A stretch of 64,000 bases of DNA from Chromatiaceae bacterium (GTDB lineage: Bacteria > Pseudomonadota > Gammaproteobacteria > Chromatiales > Chromatiaceae): assembly GCA_027078745.1 (NCBI GenBank), contig JALWWO010000019.1:62001-126000 (forward strand). The letters run 5' to 3'. The position numbers and the translations under genes are program-made. Position 1 is the stretch's first letter. The number at the start of each line of letters is the position of its first letter. This document shows positions 17,347-27,232 of this stretch, piece by piece. Under the pieces are notes generated by a model. It saw nothing but the letters and a program-made list of their open reading frames with translations. It made no database searches and had not been told where the DNA came from.

Positions 17347-18195
17347 ATGAAAATCGCTGCCCTTTCTGACATTCATGGAAACCTGCCCGCCCTGGAAGCG
17401 GTGTTGGAAGACCTCGAGGTTTGGCAGCCCGACGCCGTTATCATGAACGGCGACCTGGTGAGCCGAGGCCCCTACAGCAAGGCCTGCTGGGAACGATTGG
17501 AAAACTGTTTTCCTAAGGTACATTATCTTAAGGGCAATCATGAAGCCTATGTGAGCCAGGGCCTCGACACAGTGCCGGACGATCCCAAAGATCCCCGATG
17601 GGAACTGTCCCGCTTCGCCCGATGGACGGCGCAGCAGCTAGGCCCTGAACGGGTCGCAGCGCTGCGCCGATGGCCGGATCAACTCGAATGGGTGGGGGCG
17701 CAGGACCGACACTTTTCCGCAACCCACGGTTCCCGCCAGGGCAATCGGGTGGGAATCTCCGCTAGCACACCGGAAGCGGAGCTGCCCGCTCGGGTGGGAG
17801 CCTCGGGCGGTCTCTTTCTCGCCGCTCACACCCATAAACCCCTGGTGCGCCCCTATGGAGATACCCTCATCGTCAACTCCGGCTCCGTGGGCACGCCCTT
17901 GGATGGGGATGTGCGGGCAGCCTATGCTCAGATCCGCTGGCATCGGGGACGCTGGCAAGCCCGAATCCGCCGCATCGCCTATGACCGCTGCCAGACGGAG
18001 CGGGATTTTTGGGAAAGCGGTTTTCTGGAAGCAGGGGGCCCCTTCGCCCGCATCATCCTGGCGGAATTTCGGGAAGCGCGGGTGCTGGCCGGTTCCTGGA
18101 TGCGGCGTTTCTATGCGCCGGTGCTCGCGGGAGAGCTCAGCCTCGCCGATGCAGTCGCCCAGCACCTGGAAGCGGAAGGGATTTCCGATCTCTAA
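17347..18195 (+). CDS. Metallophosphoesterase, YfcE/calcineurin-like
   Basis: Cytoplasmic two-metal phosphoesterase with unknown substrate, 282 residues. All core metal motifs are visible: LSDIHGNLPALEAVL (residues 6-20), NGDLVSRGPYS (about 36-46), KGNHEAYV (about 61), and the late histidines in LFLAAHTHKPLVRPYG. The pattern is that of a single-domain serine/threonine-phosphatase-like or phosphodiesterase protein. It is divergent from rlmE (38-nt gap) and overlaps the convergent lspA stop by 4 nt. Confidence 0.85.
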   Translation: MKIAALSDIHGNLPALEAVLEDLEVWQPDAVIMNGDLVSRGPYSKACWERLENCFPKVHYLKGNHEAYVSQGLDTVPDDPKDPRWELSRFARWTAQQLGPERVAALRRWPDQLEWVGAQDRHFSATHGSRQGNRVGISASTPEAELPARVGASGGLFLAAHTHKPLVRPYGDTLIVNSGSVGTPLDGDVRAAYAQIRWHRGRWQARIRRIAYDRCQTERDFWESGFLEAGGPFARIILAEFREARVLAGSWMRRFYAPVLAGELSLADAVAQHLEAEGISDL

Positions 18196-18671
18196 CCCTG
18201 GTTCTCCCGAAGGCTGGTGAGGAACAGGATCACCACCCCCAGGGTGATGGCGCTGTCAGCCAAATTAAAGGCGGGCCAGTGCCAGTCCTGCCAGTGCAGA
18301 TCCAGAAAATCCACCACCCGGCCGGTGCGGAGCCGGTCCACCAGATTCCCCAGCGCGCCGCCGATCAGCAGGGACAGGGCGAAGGCGGAGAGTCGTTCCC
18401 TGCGGGGCAGGCGCAGGAGCCAGATGCTCAGCACCAGGGTCAGCAGGATCGCGAGGCCGGAAAAGGCCCAGCGCTGCCAGCCCCCCGCATCCGCCAGAAA
18501 GCTGAAGGCTGCCCCCTCGTTATAAACCAAGATCAATTGGAACCAGGGCAGAAGTTCCACCGGCCGGTGGAGGCGTAGATGGGTTTCCGCCAGCCATTTG
18601 GTCCCCTGATCCAACAGGAGCACCCCCAAGGCCAGCGAGAACCAACGGATGTTTGCGGGCTGCCAAGCCAT
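18192..18671 (-). CDS. lspA: Prolipoprotein signal peptidase II
   Basis: Inner-membrane aspartyl protease that removes signal peptides from diacylglyceryl-modified prolipoproteins. The 159-residue protein has four hydrophobic segments, the LVYNEGAAFSFLAD signature, GALGNLVDRLRTGRVVDFLD with the first catalytic aspartate, and FNLADSAITLGV with the second. It follows ileS by 6 nt, the standard order. Confidence 0.97.
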   Translation of the reverse strand: MAWQPANIRWFSLALGVLLLDQGTKWLAETHLRLHRPVELLPWFQLILVYNEGAAFSFLADAGGWQRWAFSGLAILLTLVLSIWLLRLPRRERLSAFALSLLIGGALGNLVDRLRTGRVVDFLDLHWQDWHWPAFNLADSAITLGVVILFLTSLRENQG

Positions 18672-18677
18672 GAATGT

Positions 18678-21503
18678 TCAGGCGAAGCGCCGTTCTTCTC
18701 CAGCCCCGAAGAGGTTATCTAGGCAACGCCCGCATAGATCGGGATGTGCTGGATGGGTGCCCACCTCCGGTCGCAGGTGCCAGCAGCGGGCGCATTTTTT
18801 ATGGGGAGATCTGCGCACCACCAGGGCCATGCCCGCCCGCTCCGTGTCCTGGGCTTCCGGCGGGCGATCCGCCGTCGGATGCAAGCTTGCATCCGAGGTG
18901 ATCAGGACGAACCGCAGTTCTTCCCCCAAGCGGTTCAAGGTTTCCAAGAGATCGGGCGCGCAGTACAGATCCACTTCCGCATCTAGGGAACCGCCGATGA
19001 GGCCGGATTGCCGGGCGGTCTCCAGGGCTTTCGCCACCGCCACGCGCACGGAGCGTACTTGTTCCCAGAAATCCCGATCCAAAGGTTCCTGCGCGTCCAA
19101 GGTGAAGAGGGCTTCATACCAGCGGGCGAGGAATACGGATTCCTCCCGATCCCCGGGCAAATGCTGCCAAATCTCTTCGGCGGTGAAGCTGAGGATCGGC
19201 GCCAGCCAGCGGACCATGGCTTCGGCGATGTGGAACAAAGCGGTCTGGCAGGAACGGCGGGCCCGACTGTCGGCCTGGGTGGTGTACTGCCGATCCTTGA
19301 TGACATCCAGATAGAAGCTCCCTAAGTCCACCACGCAGAAATTGTGGACCATCTGATAGATGAGATGGAATTGATAGTCCGCATAGGCCTTGCGGATTTT
19401 CTCCTGCAACTGATGAGCGCGATCCACCGCCCAGCGATCCAAGGCGATCATTTGTTCCGGCGGCACCTGATGTTCCGCCGGTGCAAACCCGTTCAGATTG
19501 GCCAGCAGGAAGCGCGCGGTGTTGCGGATGCGCCGATAGGCGTCTGCGGTGCGCCTGAGGATCTCCTCGGAAACGGCCATCTCCCCCCGATAATCCGTGG
19601 CGGCCACCCAGAGCCGGATGATGTCCGCCCCTAGGGTTTTCATCACGTCCTGAGGGCGCACTACATTGCCCTTGGATTTGGACATCTTTTCCCCCTTGGC
19701 ATCCACCGTGAACCCATGGGTCAGGCATTGGCGATAGGGCGCCTGATCCCGCAGGGCCAGAGCGGTGAGCAAAGAGGATTGGAACCAACCCCGATGCTGA
19801 TCTGAGCCTTCCAGATAGAGATCCGCCGGCACCCGGAGTTCGGGGCGCCGCTCCAGCACACAGGCATGGGTGATGCCGGAGTCAAACCATACATCCAAGG
19901 TGTCCTGGACCTTTTCGTACTGCACCCCCTCCGCTTCGCCCAAGAGTTCTTCCGGCCGAAGGGCGAACCAAGCATCTATGCCTTGGGTCTCCACCCGTCG
20001 GGCGATGGCTTCGATCCATTCCGAGGTGCGGGGATGCAGTTCGCCGGTCTCCCGATGGAGGAAGAAGGGGATGGGCACGCCCCAGGTGCGCTGGCGGGAA
20101 ATGCACCAGTCCGGGCGGTTTTGCACCATGCCCCGAATGCGGGTCTTGCCCCAGTCCGGCATCCAGCGCACCCGTTCGATCTCCCGCAGGGCCGCTTCCC
20201 GCAACCCTTTCTGGTCCATGCTGATGAACCATTGGGGGGTCGCCCGAAAGATGATGGGAGACTTGTGCCGCCAGCAATGGGGATAGCTGTGGGTCAATCG
20301 GGATGCCTGCACCAAGGCCCCCTTGGCTTTCAACACCGCCACCACCTGTTCGTTGGCGGTGAAGACGGATTCCCCGGCGAACAGAGGCGTATCCGGCAGG
20401 AAGCGACCGTCCCCCCCCACCGGATTATCCACCGGCAGCCCGTAGCGGCTGCCCACCAGATAATCTTCCAGACCGTGTCCAGGGGCGGTGTGCACGGCAC
20501 CGGTGCCCGCATCCAGGGTGACATGTTCTCCCAAAATGATGGGCACTTCCCGATCGTAGAAGGGATGCTGCAATCGCAGCCCCTCGAAAGCCTCTCCTCG
20601 AGCGTAGCAGAGCACCTGATAATGGGCGATGCCCCAGCGATCTAGGGTATCCCGCAGCAGCCCTTCCGCCAGGATCAAGCGCTCCCCCTCGGTCTGCACC
20701 ACCACATATTCCAAGGCCGGATTGAGGGCCACCGCGCGGTTGGCGGGCAAGGTCCAAGGGGTGGTCGTCCAGATGACCAGGGACAGGGGCCCGGAACCGA
20801 GGTTCTCCGGCGCAGAATGGCAGCGGGCGAGGAGGGCTTCCTCGTCCACCACGGGAAAGCGCACATCGATGGCGATGGATGCCTTATCCCGGTATTCCAC
20901 TTCGGCTTCGGCCAAGGCAGATCGGCAATCCACACACCAGTGCACCGGCTTATAGCCCTTTTGAATATGGCCTTTCTCCAGGATGCGGCCCAGGGCGCGG
21001 ATAATGTCCGCTTCAAAGGCGAAATCCATGGTCAGATAAGGATTTTTCCAATCCCCCAGCACCCCGAGGCGCTGGAAGTCCCGCCGCTGCCCGTCGATCT
21101 GCCGATGCGCATAGGCGCGGCAGGCCTCGCGGAAGGCCTGTGGGCTGATCTTCGCCCCGGGCTTGCCTTTCCTTTTCTCCACTTGCAGTTCGATGGGGAG
21201 GCCGTGGCAGTCCCAGCCAGGCACATAGGGGGCATCCAACCCTTCCAGGGTTTTGGACTTGAGGATGAAGTCCTTGAGCACCTTGTTTACCGCGTGGCCG
21301 ATGTGAATATCCCCATTCGCATAGGGGGGACCATCGTGCAAAATGAAGGTGGAAGCACCGGCCCGAGCAGTCCGGATCTTGCCGTAGAGATCCATCTGTT
21401 CCCAGCGTTTGAGCAGCGCGGGTTCCCGCTGGGCCAGATTCGCCTTCATGGGAAAACTGGTTTTGGGCAAATTGAGGGTGTGCTTGTACTGACTCACTGG
21501 CAT
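18678..21503 (-). CDS. ileS: Isoleucyl-tRNA synthetase
   Basis: Charges tRNA-Ile. The 941-residue class I synthetase has [10 protein letters not shown] (about residue 67) and KMSKSKGN (about 605), a full editing domain (for instance [12 protein letters not shown]), and a C-terminal zinc motif [10 protein letters not shown] ... [11 protein letters not shown] 21503 gives the usual [13 protein letters not shown]-like start. lspA follows directly; ribF, often upstream, is not here. The gene upstream is glk. Confidence 0.97.
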   Translation of the reverse strand: MPVSQYKHTLNLPKTSFPMKANLAQREPALLKRWEQMDLYGKIRTARAGASTFILHDGPPYANGDIHIGHAVNKVLKDFILKSKTLEGLDAPYVPGWDCHGLPIELQVEKRKGKPGAKISPQAFREACRAYAHRQIDGQRRDFQRLGVLGDWKNPYLTMDFAFEADIIRALGRILEKGHIQKGYKPVHWCVDCRSALAEAEVEYRDKASIAIDVRFPVVDEEALLARCHSAPENLGSGPLSLVIWTTTPWTLPANRAVALNPALEYVVVQTEGERLILAEGLLRDTLDRWGIAHYQVLCYARGEAFEGLRLQHPFYDREVPIILGEHVTLDAGTGAVHTAPGHGLEDYLVGSRYGLPVDNPVGGDGRFLPDTPLFAGESVFTANEQVVAVLKAKGALVQASRLTHSYPHCWRHKSPIIFRATPQWFISMDQKGLREAALREIERVRWMPDWGKTRIRGMVQNRPDWCISRQRTWGVPIPFFLHRETGELHPRTSEWIEAIARRVETQGIDAWFALRPEELLGEAEGVQYEKVQDTLDVWFDSGITHACVLERRPELRVPADLYLEGSDQHRGWFQSSLLTALALRDQAPYRQCLTHGFTVDAKGEKMSKSKGNVVRPQDVMKTLGADIIRLWVAATDYRGEMAVSEEILRRTADAYRRIRNTARFLLANLNGFAPAEHQVPPEQMIALDRWAVDRAHQLQEKIRKAYADYQFHLIYQMVHNFCVVDLGSFYLDVIKDRQYTTQADSRARRSCQTALFHIAEAMVRWLAPILSFTAEEIWQHLPGDREESVFLARWYEALFTLDAQEPLDRDFWEQVRSVRVAVAKALETARQSGLIGGSLDAEVDLYCAPDLLETLNRLGEELRFVLITSDASLHPTADRPPEAQDTERAGMALVVRRSPHKKCARCWHLRPEVGTHPAHPDLCGRCLDNLFGAGEERRFA

Positions 21504-21590
21504 GGATCCTAAAAATTTCGAACGAGCGCCGGCGGGCGAAGTCGCTAAGTGTACGGTCTTTTGCGGGCGAAGCAGAAAATTGTACCGAAT

Positions 21591-22559
21591 TCAGGCCGCA
21601 GAATACTGAAAGCACCGAGCAGCACCCAACAGGGGGGTTCGGGGTTGCAGGATGACCCGCACGGGCATTTGGCGCAGGAGATCCGCCATGCGTCCCTTGT
21701 GGAAGAAGGCATCTAGAAAAACCGAGCTGCGCAGGAGATGCAGTTGCTTCGGCGCGATGCCCCCTCCCAGATACACCCCCCCCAGGGCGAGATAGCGCAG
21801 GGCCGCATTGCCCGCTTCTCGGGCATAGAGGCGGACGAACCAATGCAACGCCTCCTGACAGCGGGGACAGGTACCTGCCACCGCCGCACGGGCGATGGCC
21901 GCCGCCCGATCCCCTGCCAGCGGGATCGCCTCCGCACAGCCCGTCTGGGCGCAGAGGAATTCGTAGAGGGTGGCGATGCCCTGTCCAGAAACCACCCGTT
22001 CCCAGCTCACATGGCCATAGCGTTCTTGAAGCCAGCGCAACAGGGCGATTTCCCGCTCCTCTTGAGGGGCGAAATCCCCGTGTCCGCCCTCCCCCGCACA
22101 GGGCCAATGGGTCTTGCCGTCCCAGTACAGCCCCGCTTCGCCCAGGCCGGTGCCCGCCGCGATCACACAGGCATTGCCGCGGCTTTCCGGTTGTCCCGGG
22201 TGCAGCACCGCCAGATCTCCTTCCTCCAGGGCGGGAATGCCCCAGGCGATGGCTTCCAGATCGTTGAGCAACCGCACCTGATCCCATTTGAACTGAACGG
22301 CCAGGGCCGCACCCTGGATCTCCCAGCCCAGATTGGTGAGGTGGCAGCGATCTGCCCGCACGGGACCCGCCAAGGCGAGGGCGGCTGCCTTGCCGGAAAA
22401 GGGCACCTCGTTCAGATAGGCCTGCAAGAGCGCTTCTAAGGAATCGAACTTTCGGCTGGAAAAACGGCGTTCTTGGAAGAGCTGAATGCGCGTCCCTCCC
22501 CATCGGGCGAGGGCGAGATGGGCCTTGGTGCCGCCGATGTCTCCGACTAAAATAGTCAT
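21591..22559 (-). CDS. glk: Glucokinase
   Basis: Phosphorylates glucose with ATP in the cytoplasm. The 322-residue proteobacterial-type glucokinase starts MTILVGDIGGTKAHLALA (phosphate-1 loop), has VIAAGTGLGEAGLYW (about 135) and the GEGGHGDFAPQ motif with the conserved histidine (about 158). It lies 87 nt upstream of ileS and is divergent from the glycosyltransferase gene. With pgi and glgA elsewhere in the window it suggests internal sugar or glycogen turnover. Confidence 0.93.
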   Translation of the reverse strand: MTILVGDIGGTKAHLALARWGGTRIQLFQERRFSSRKFDSLEALLQAYLNEVPFSGKAAALALAGPVRADRCHLTNLGWEIQGAALAVQFKWDQVRLLNDLEAIAWGIPALEEGDLAVLHPGQPESRGNACVIAAGTGLGEAGLYWDGKTHWPCAGEGGHGDFAPQEEREIALLRWLQERYGHVSWERVVSGQGIATLYEFLCAQTGCAEAIPLAGDRAAAIARAAVAGTCPRCQEALHWFVRLYAREAGNAALRYLALGGVYLGGGIAPKQLHLLRSSVFLDAFFHKGRMADLLRQMPVRVILQPRTPLLGAARCFQYSAA

Positions 22560-22602
22560 TCCCGTTCTTCCTTCCGCACAGAGTGTGCCATCTTAGCATT
22601 CC

Positions 22603-23547
22603 ATGGAGCACCGACCCGCGATTTCCGTCGTCATGAGCGTTTACGAACGGGCGGAATGGCTGCCAGCATCCATTCAGAGCGTGCTGCAACAGTCCTTTGG
22701 AGACTTTGAATTCCTCATCATCAACGACGGTTCCCAAGATCCCGCCGTGCAGGCAACCTTAGAAGAATATGCGGCGACGGATGGGCGGATTCGTTTGATC
22801 CACAAAAAGCAAAACGAAGGATTGACGGCAGCCCTCATCGACGGCTGCCAACAGGCCCGGGGACGATACATCGCCCGCATCGATGCGGGGGATCGGATGA
22901 GGCCGGAACGGCTCGCACGGCAAAAGCAAGTGTTGGATCAACATCCGGATTGCCATCTGGTGAGCGCGCAGGTGGCGTTCCTGGGGCCCGATTGGGAACC
23001 CCTCTGGATCGCGCGGGGTGAGCCGGACAGTCCCGTGCCGGTCTGGGTGTTGCCGTCCGATCCTCGGGAAAAGATCCAGGCGGACATTCCCCATCACGGT
23101 TCCACCCTGTTCCGGAAATCCGCTTATGATCGGGTCGGGGGCTATCGGCGGGCGTTTTACTATGGGCAGGATTGGGATCTCTGGTATCGGTTGGCGGAGA
23201 TCGGCACCTATTTCGTCGTGCCCCAGGTGCTCTATGAGGCCCGATTGTTTCCCGATGCCATCAGCCTATCCCACAGCCGGCGACAAGCGCAGATCAGCCG
23301 CTATTCCCTCGCCGCCCATCTGGCCAGAAGACAGGGGCAGCCCGAAGCCCCTATCCTGGCGAAGGCCCGAGAGATCCGCCCGGGCACCGGCCCGCAGGTC
23401 AAGCGGACCAACGGCTATTATTTCATCGGGGAAGCCTTGCGCCGGAACCGGAATCCCGCCTGCCGGCGCTATCTCTGGCGGGCGATCCAGTTCGATCCCT
23501 GCTATTTCCGCGCCTATTATCGATGGGTGCAATCCCTATTGCTGTAG
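22603..23547 (+). CDS. Family 2 glycosyltransferase
   Basis: GT-A fold glycosyltransferase, 314 residues, with unknown donor and acceptor. It shows AISVVMSVYERAEWLPASI at the start, FEFLIINDGSQDPA with the nucleotide-binding aspartate, and ARGRYIARIDAGDRM, in which DAGD replaces the more common DXD. YGQDWDLWYRLAE is the usual acceptor/catalytic region. It has no membrane helix. It is divergent from glk and overlaps the convergent SDR gene by 12 nt. Confidence 0.88.
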   Translation: MEHRPAISVVMSVYERAEWLPASIQSVLQQSFGDFEFLIINDGSQDPAVQATLEEYAATDGRIRLIHKKQNEGLTAALIDGCQQARGRYIARIDAGDRMRPERLARQKQVLDQHPDCHLVSAQVAFLGPDWEPLWIARGEPDSPVPVWVLPSDPREKIQADIPHHGSTLFRKSAYDRVGGYRRAFYYGQDWDLWYRLAEIGTYFVVPQVLYEARLFPDAISLSHSRRQAQISRYSLAAHLARRQGQPEAPILAKAREIRPGTGPQVKRTNGYYFIGEALRRNRNPACRRYLWRAIQFDPCYFRAYYRWVQSLLL

Positions 23548-24291
23548 GCTGCGGCCCCCGTCCACCGCGATGATCTGACCGGTGATATAGGGGGCATCCC
23601 GCACCAAAAAGAGCAGAGTGCGGGCGATGTCCTGGGGAGAACCCGCCCGCTTCAGGGCCGTCCGGTCGAGAATGCTTTCCCGCGCCGCCGCATCCAGTCC
23701 CGTTTCCGGCCAGAGGATGACCCCGGGGGCGATGCCGTTCACCCGCACTTCGGGGCCCAGCTCCCGGGCAAGGGTCTTCACCATCATGGCGTTTCCCGCC
23801 TTGGCGATGGAATAAATGGGATAGTTTTTCAGGGGGCGTTCCCCATGAATGTCCACGAGATTCACGATGCTGCCCCGACTGGTTCGGAGCCAGGGCGCCA
23901 CTGCACAGGAAAGAAAAAAGGGCGCCTTGAGGTTAGTTCCCAGCAGCGCTTCCCACTGGGTTTCTTCCACTTGGTCCAGCGGCGTGGCATAGAAGGTGGA
24001 AGCGTTGTTCACCAGCACATCCAGCCGGTTCCGAAAGGTGCGGATCTGGTCCAGGAGCGTGGGGATGGCATCGCGGTCTTGTAGATCTGCCTGCACCAGT
24101 CGCACGGAATCCAGCCGGTTCGCCTCCAGTTCTTTGCGAAGCGCCGAGGCTGCCGCTGAGGAACGGCGGAAATGCAGGATCAGATCCAAGCCCGCGCCGT
24201 GCAAGGTGCGGGCGATCTGAGCGCCGATGCGCTGGGCTGCGCCGGTGATCAAAGCGACCTGGCCCCCTAGGCTCGGGGATTGTTCATTCAT
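23536..24291 (-). CDS. Pteridine-reductase-like SDR
   Basis: NADPH-dependent short-chain dehydrogenase of the PTR1/FolM type, 251 residues, likely reducing dihydrobiopterin or a related pterin. Motifs are the cofactor loop [32 protein letters not shown] and the catalytic YSIAKAG, ending in [12 protein letters not shown]. The TGAAQRIG loop with arginine favours NADPH. ATG 24291 overlaps the lolD stop by 8 nt. The frame opens earlier but that part is lolD in another frame. Confidence 0.85.
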   Translation of the reverse strand: MNEQSPSLGGQVALITGAAQRIGAQIARTLHGAGLDLILHFRRSSAAASALRKELEANRLDSVRLVQADLQDRDAIPTLLDQIRTFRNRLDVLVNNASTFYATPLDQVEETQWEALLGTNLKAPFFLSCAVAPWLRTSRGSIVNLVDIHGERPLKNYPIYSIAKAGNAMMVKTLARELGPEVRVNGIAPGVILWPETGLDAAARESILDRTALKRAGSPQDIARTLLFLVRDAPYITGQIIAVDGGRSLQQ

Positions 24292-24973
24292 CTTGGGGCT
24301 CCAAGCGGCCGTCCTCCAAGCGCAGGATGCGATCCATGCGCTCGGCAAGCCGGAGATCGTGGGTGACGATCAACAAACTCGTGCGGCTCTCCTGATTGAG
24401 GCGCAGCATGAGCGCATACACCTGATCCGCCGTGTGGCGATCCAAGTTCCCCGTGGGCTCATCCGCGAGCACGCAGGCGGGTCGGGTGACCAGGGCGCGG
24501 GCGATGGCGGCTCGCTGCCGCTCCCCGCCGGACAGGGCGCTAGGTCTGTGCTGGCTGCGATCGCCCAAACCCACCTGTTCCAACAGGGCCAGGGCTCGTC
24601 GCTTGGCCTGTCGCACCGGAACACCCCCGATCAACAGGGGCATGGCCACGTTCTCCAGGGCTGTGAATTCCGGCAGCAGATGATGGAACTGATACACAAA
24701 ACCCAGATGGCGGTTGCGCCGCCGTCCCTTTTCCTTTTCCGAAAGCGGCCCGATGTCCTGATTCCCCCAGAATACTTTTCCTCGGCTGGGTCGCTCCAAG
24801 CCGCCTAGGCAGTGGAGCAAGGTGCTCTTGCCGGAACCGGACGCCCCCAGGATGGCGACCCGCTCCCCCGCTTGCAGACGGAGTGCCACCGACCGCAGCA
24901 CCACCACTTCTTGCGGTCCTTGCCGGAAGGTTTTGCCCAGTTCCCGAGCGGCCAACACTGGGGCTTCACTCAT
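24284..24973 (-). CDS. lolD: Lipoprotein-releasing ABC ATPase LolD
   Basis: ATPase of the LolCDE complex, which releases outer-membrane lipoproteins from the inner membrane to LolA. The 229-residue protein has Walker [11 protein letters not shown] (about 42), the LolD-typical [17 protein letters not shown], signature LSGGERQR and Walker [16 protein letters not shown] 24973 overlaps the lolC/E stop by 8 nt, so the pair is coupled. The longer open frame upstream is only lolC/E out of frame. Confidence 0.95.
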   Translation of the reverse strand: MSEAPVLAARELGKTFRQGPQEVVVLRSVALRLQAGERVAILGASGSGKSTLLHCLGGLERPSRGKVFWGNQDIGPLSEKEKGRRRNRHLGFVYQFHHLLPEFTALENVAMPLLIGGVPVRQAKRRALALLEQVGLGDRSQHRPSALSGGERQRAAIARALVTRPACVLADEPTGNLDRHTADQVYALMLRLNQESRTSLLIVTHDLRLAERMDRILRLEDGRLEPQDE

Positions 24974-26213
24974 AGCGCAGAGCCTCCGCCGGTTCCGTGC
25001 GGGCCGCCCGCCAAGCGGGGTAGAGGGTGGCGAGGACGGAGAGGAGAAAGGCACTGCCCGCCACGATCCCCACATCGGAAAGATGAATATCCGAAGGCAT
25101 TTGACTGATGTAATAGATGTTGGGATCCAAAAAATGCACCCCGAACAAGCGCTCGATCTGCGCCACCAGGGTTTCCACATTCGCCGCGAGCAGCACCCCG
25201 AAGACCAGGCCCAGCAGGGTGCCGATGAAACCGATGGTGGTGCCCTGAACGATGAAGATGCCCAGGATCTGCCCCGGGGAAGCCCCCAGGGTGCGCAGGA
25301 TGGCGATGTCCGCTCGCTTGTCCGTCACCACCATGACCAGGGTGGAAACGATGTTGAAAGCGGCCACGGCGACGATGAGAAAGAGAATGATGCTCATCAT
25401 GCGTTTCTCCGTGCGCAGGGCGGCGAAGAAATTTTGATGCACCTGGGTCCAGTCCAGGACCCGATACAGCCCGCCCAGTTCATAGGCGAGCTGCCGGGCG
25501 AGCCTGGGGGCTTCGAAGAGATCCTGAAATTTGAGGCGAAGGCCGGTTACCCGATCTCCGAGCTGCAGGAGCTTAGCAGCGTCGCGCAGGTGCAAAAAAC
25601 CCGCGTTCCGGTCGTAGTCCGACATGCCCACGGAAAAGATGCCGCTGACTCGGAAGGACTTCAGGCGGGGCAGGATACCGATGGGGGTGGCGCGGATCTG
25701 CGGCGTTACCACGGTTACCCGATCCCCGATTCCGACTCCGAGCACCGCCGCCAGTTCTCGGCCCAGGATGAGCTGGAATTGACCGGGTTGCAGGGAATCC
25801 ACGGAACCCCGGATCATATCCCGACGCAGATCGGACACTTGGTCTTCCTCCAATGGCACAATGCCCCGCAGCAGGGCGGCGCTCACCTGGTTCCCGTTCA
25901 CCAGCATGGCTTGCACCTCGATGAAGGGTGCTGCTCCCACCACATCGGGATGAGCTCGGGCTCGCGCCAGCAAGTCCTGCCAGTTCGCCAGATCGCCGCT
26001 CGGATCGGACAGAGTGGCATGGGAAGCCATGCTCAGGATGCGTTCCCGAATTTCCTTGTGGAAGCCGTTCATCACCGAGAGCACCACGATGAGGGCCACG
26101 ATGCCCAGGCTGATGCCCAGCATGGAAATCAGGGAGATGAAAGAGATGAAATGATTGCGGCGCTTGGCGCGGGTATAGCGCAGGCCGATCAACAGGGGTA
26201 GGGGGCGAAACAT
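24966..26213 (-). CDS. lolC: Lipoprotein-releasing permease LolC/LolE
   Basis: Transmembrane subunit of the lipoprotein-release system. The 415-residue protein has the classic topology: one helix near residues 22-48 ([20 protein letters not shown]), a large periplasmic domain, and three C-terminal helices around residues 275-300, 320-345 and 375-400. It ends in [20 protein letters not shown], the FtsX-family signature. Only one permease gene accompanies lolD here, so it may work as a homodimer (LolF-like). I cannot decide between C and E. Confidence 0.93.
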   Translation of the reverse strand: MFRPLPLLIGLRYTRAKRRNHFISFISLISMLGISLGIVALIVVLSVMNGFHKEIRERILSMASHATLSDPSGDLANWQDLLARARAHPDVVGAAPFIEVQAMLVNGNQVSAALLRGIVPLEEDQVSDLRRDMIRGSVDSLQPGQFQLILGRELAAVLGVGIGDRVTVVTPQIRATPIGILPRLKSFRVSGIFSVGMSDYDRNAGFLHLRDAAKLLQLGDRVTGLRLKFQDLFEAPRLARQLAYELGGLYRVLDWTQVHQNFFAALRTEKRMMSIILFLIVAVAAFNIVSTLVMVVTDKRADIAILRTLGASPGQILGIFIVQGTTIGFIGTLLGLVFGVLLAANVETLVAQIERLFGVHFLDPNIYYISQMPSDIHLSDVGIVAGSAFLLSVLATLYPAWRAARTEPAEALRYE

Positions 26214-26308
26214 GGGGGTATTAGAGCATAGATCTGCGGGTTCCGTTCAGGGAACTCCCTTCGGGGTCCAAGGTCTTTGGAAACATTTTCGTCCTGAGGA
26301 GTGGCTTG

Positions 26309-27232
26309 ATGATCGAAGTAGAACAGCTCTCCCGATGCTACGGAGACTTCCAGGCAGTGCGGGAAGTTTCCTTCCGCATCGGCCGCGGTGAAGTAGTGGG
26401 TTTGCTCGGCCACAACGGGGCGGGCAAGACCACCATCATGAAGATGCTCACCGGCTTTTTGGAGCCTACCGGCGGTACCATCCGCATCCGCGGTTTGGAT
26501 CTCCGATGCCACCGGCGCGCCGTGCAGGCACGCATCGGCTATTTGCCCGAGAACTGCCCCCTGTACCCGGAGATGACTGTCCTGGACTATTTGGACTATC
26601 GGGCTGCCCTGCAAGGCATTCCCCCCCAGCAACGACCGGCAGCGATCCGGCGAGCGGTGGAGCGCACCGCCCTGGCACCCAAGGCCGGCGCCCCCATCGC
26701 CACCTTGTCCCGAGGCTATCGGCAGCGGGTCGGCGTGGCCCAAGCCATTCTGCACGAACCGGAAATCCTCATCTTGGATGAACCCACCAACGGACTGGAT
26801 CCCACCCAGATTCTCCACATGCGCCAGCTCATCCGCACCCTGGCGGAACGGGCGACCCTGATCCTGTCCACCCACATTCTGCAAGAGGTGTCGGCAGTCT
26901 GCGATCGGGTACTCCTCCTGCGGGCGGGCCGCTTGGCACTGGATGCGCGATTGGAAGAACTGGCCGCGCCGCACCGCCTGTTGATCACCCTGGATCAGCC
27001 GCCGGAAGCGGCGATGCCTCGGCTGCAAGCCCTCGCTTCCGATTGCACCCTCGCGGAGGAAAAAGGCCCAAGATACACCTATGCCCTGGGCTTCGAGGAT
27101 CCTTTGGCCGCAGCGCCCCGGGTGGCCCGCACCATCGGGGAAGCGGGCTGGGCGCTCTATGAATTGACCCCGGAACGCCGCGATCTGGAAACCCTGTTCG
27201 GCTTGCACAATTCGGAGGTGGCCCATGCCTGA
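26309..27232 (+). CDS. GldA-type ABC ATPase
   Basis: ATPase of an ABC-2 type transporter, 307 residues. It has Walker A LLGHNGAGKTTIMKML (about 35), signature LSRGYRQRVGVAQA, Walker B ILILDEPTNGLDPTQI and the H-loop STHILQE. The C-terminal extension is of the GldA/DUF4162 type. GAGGA (26296-26300) lies 8 nt before ATG 26309; a TTG one codon earlier is less likely. The next gene overlaps by 8 nt and encodes the matching permease, so this is an operon with the GldFG fusion and DUF4340 protein. Confidence 0.9.
   Translation: MIEVEQLSRCYGDFQAVREVSFRIGRGEVVGLLGHNGAGKTTIMKMLTGFLEPTGGTIRIRGLDLRCHRRAVQARIGYLPENCPLYPEMTVLDYLDYRAALQGIPPQQRPAAIRRAVERTALAPKAGAPIATLSRGYRQRVGVAQAILHEPEILILDEPTNGLDPTQILHMRQLIRTLAERATLILSTHILQEVSAVCDRVLLLRAGRLALDARLEELAAPHRLLITLDQPPEAAMPRLQALASDCTLAEEKGPRYTYALGFEDPLAAAPRVARTIGEAGWALYELTPERRDLETLFGLHNSEVAHA

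Noticed and set aside
21013-22737. 574-residue open frame on the minus strand
   Set aside because: It lies out of frame across glk and the start of ileS, both of which carry full family motifs. It shows only low-complexity Arg/Gly/Pro-rich text.
24822-26201. 459-residue open frame on the plus strand
   Set aside because: It is antisense to lolC/E and lolD, with a His/Asp/Gln-rich composition typical of a shadow frame.
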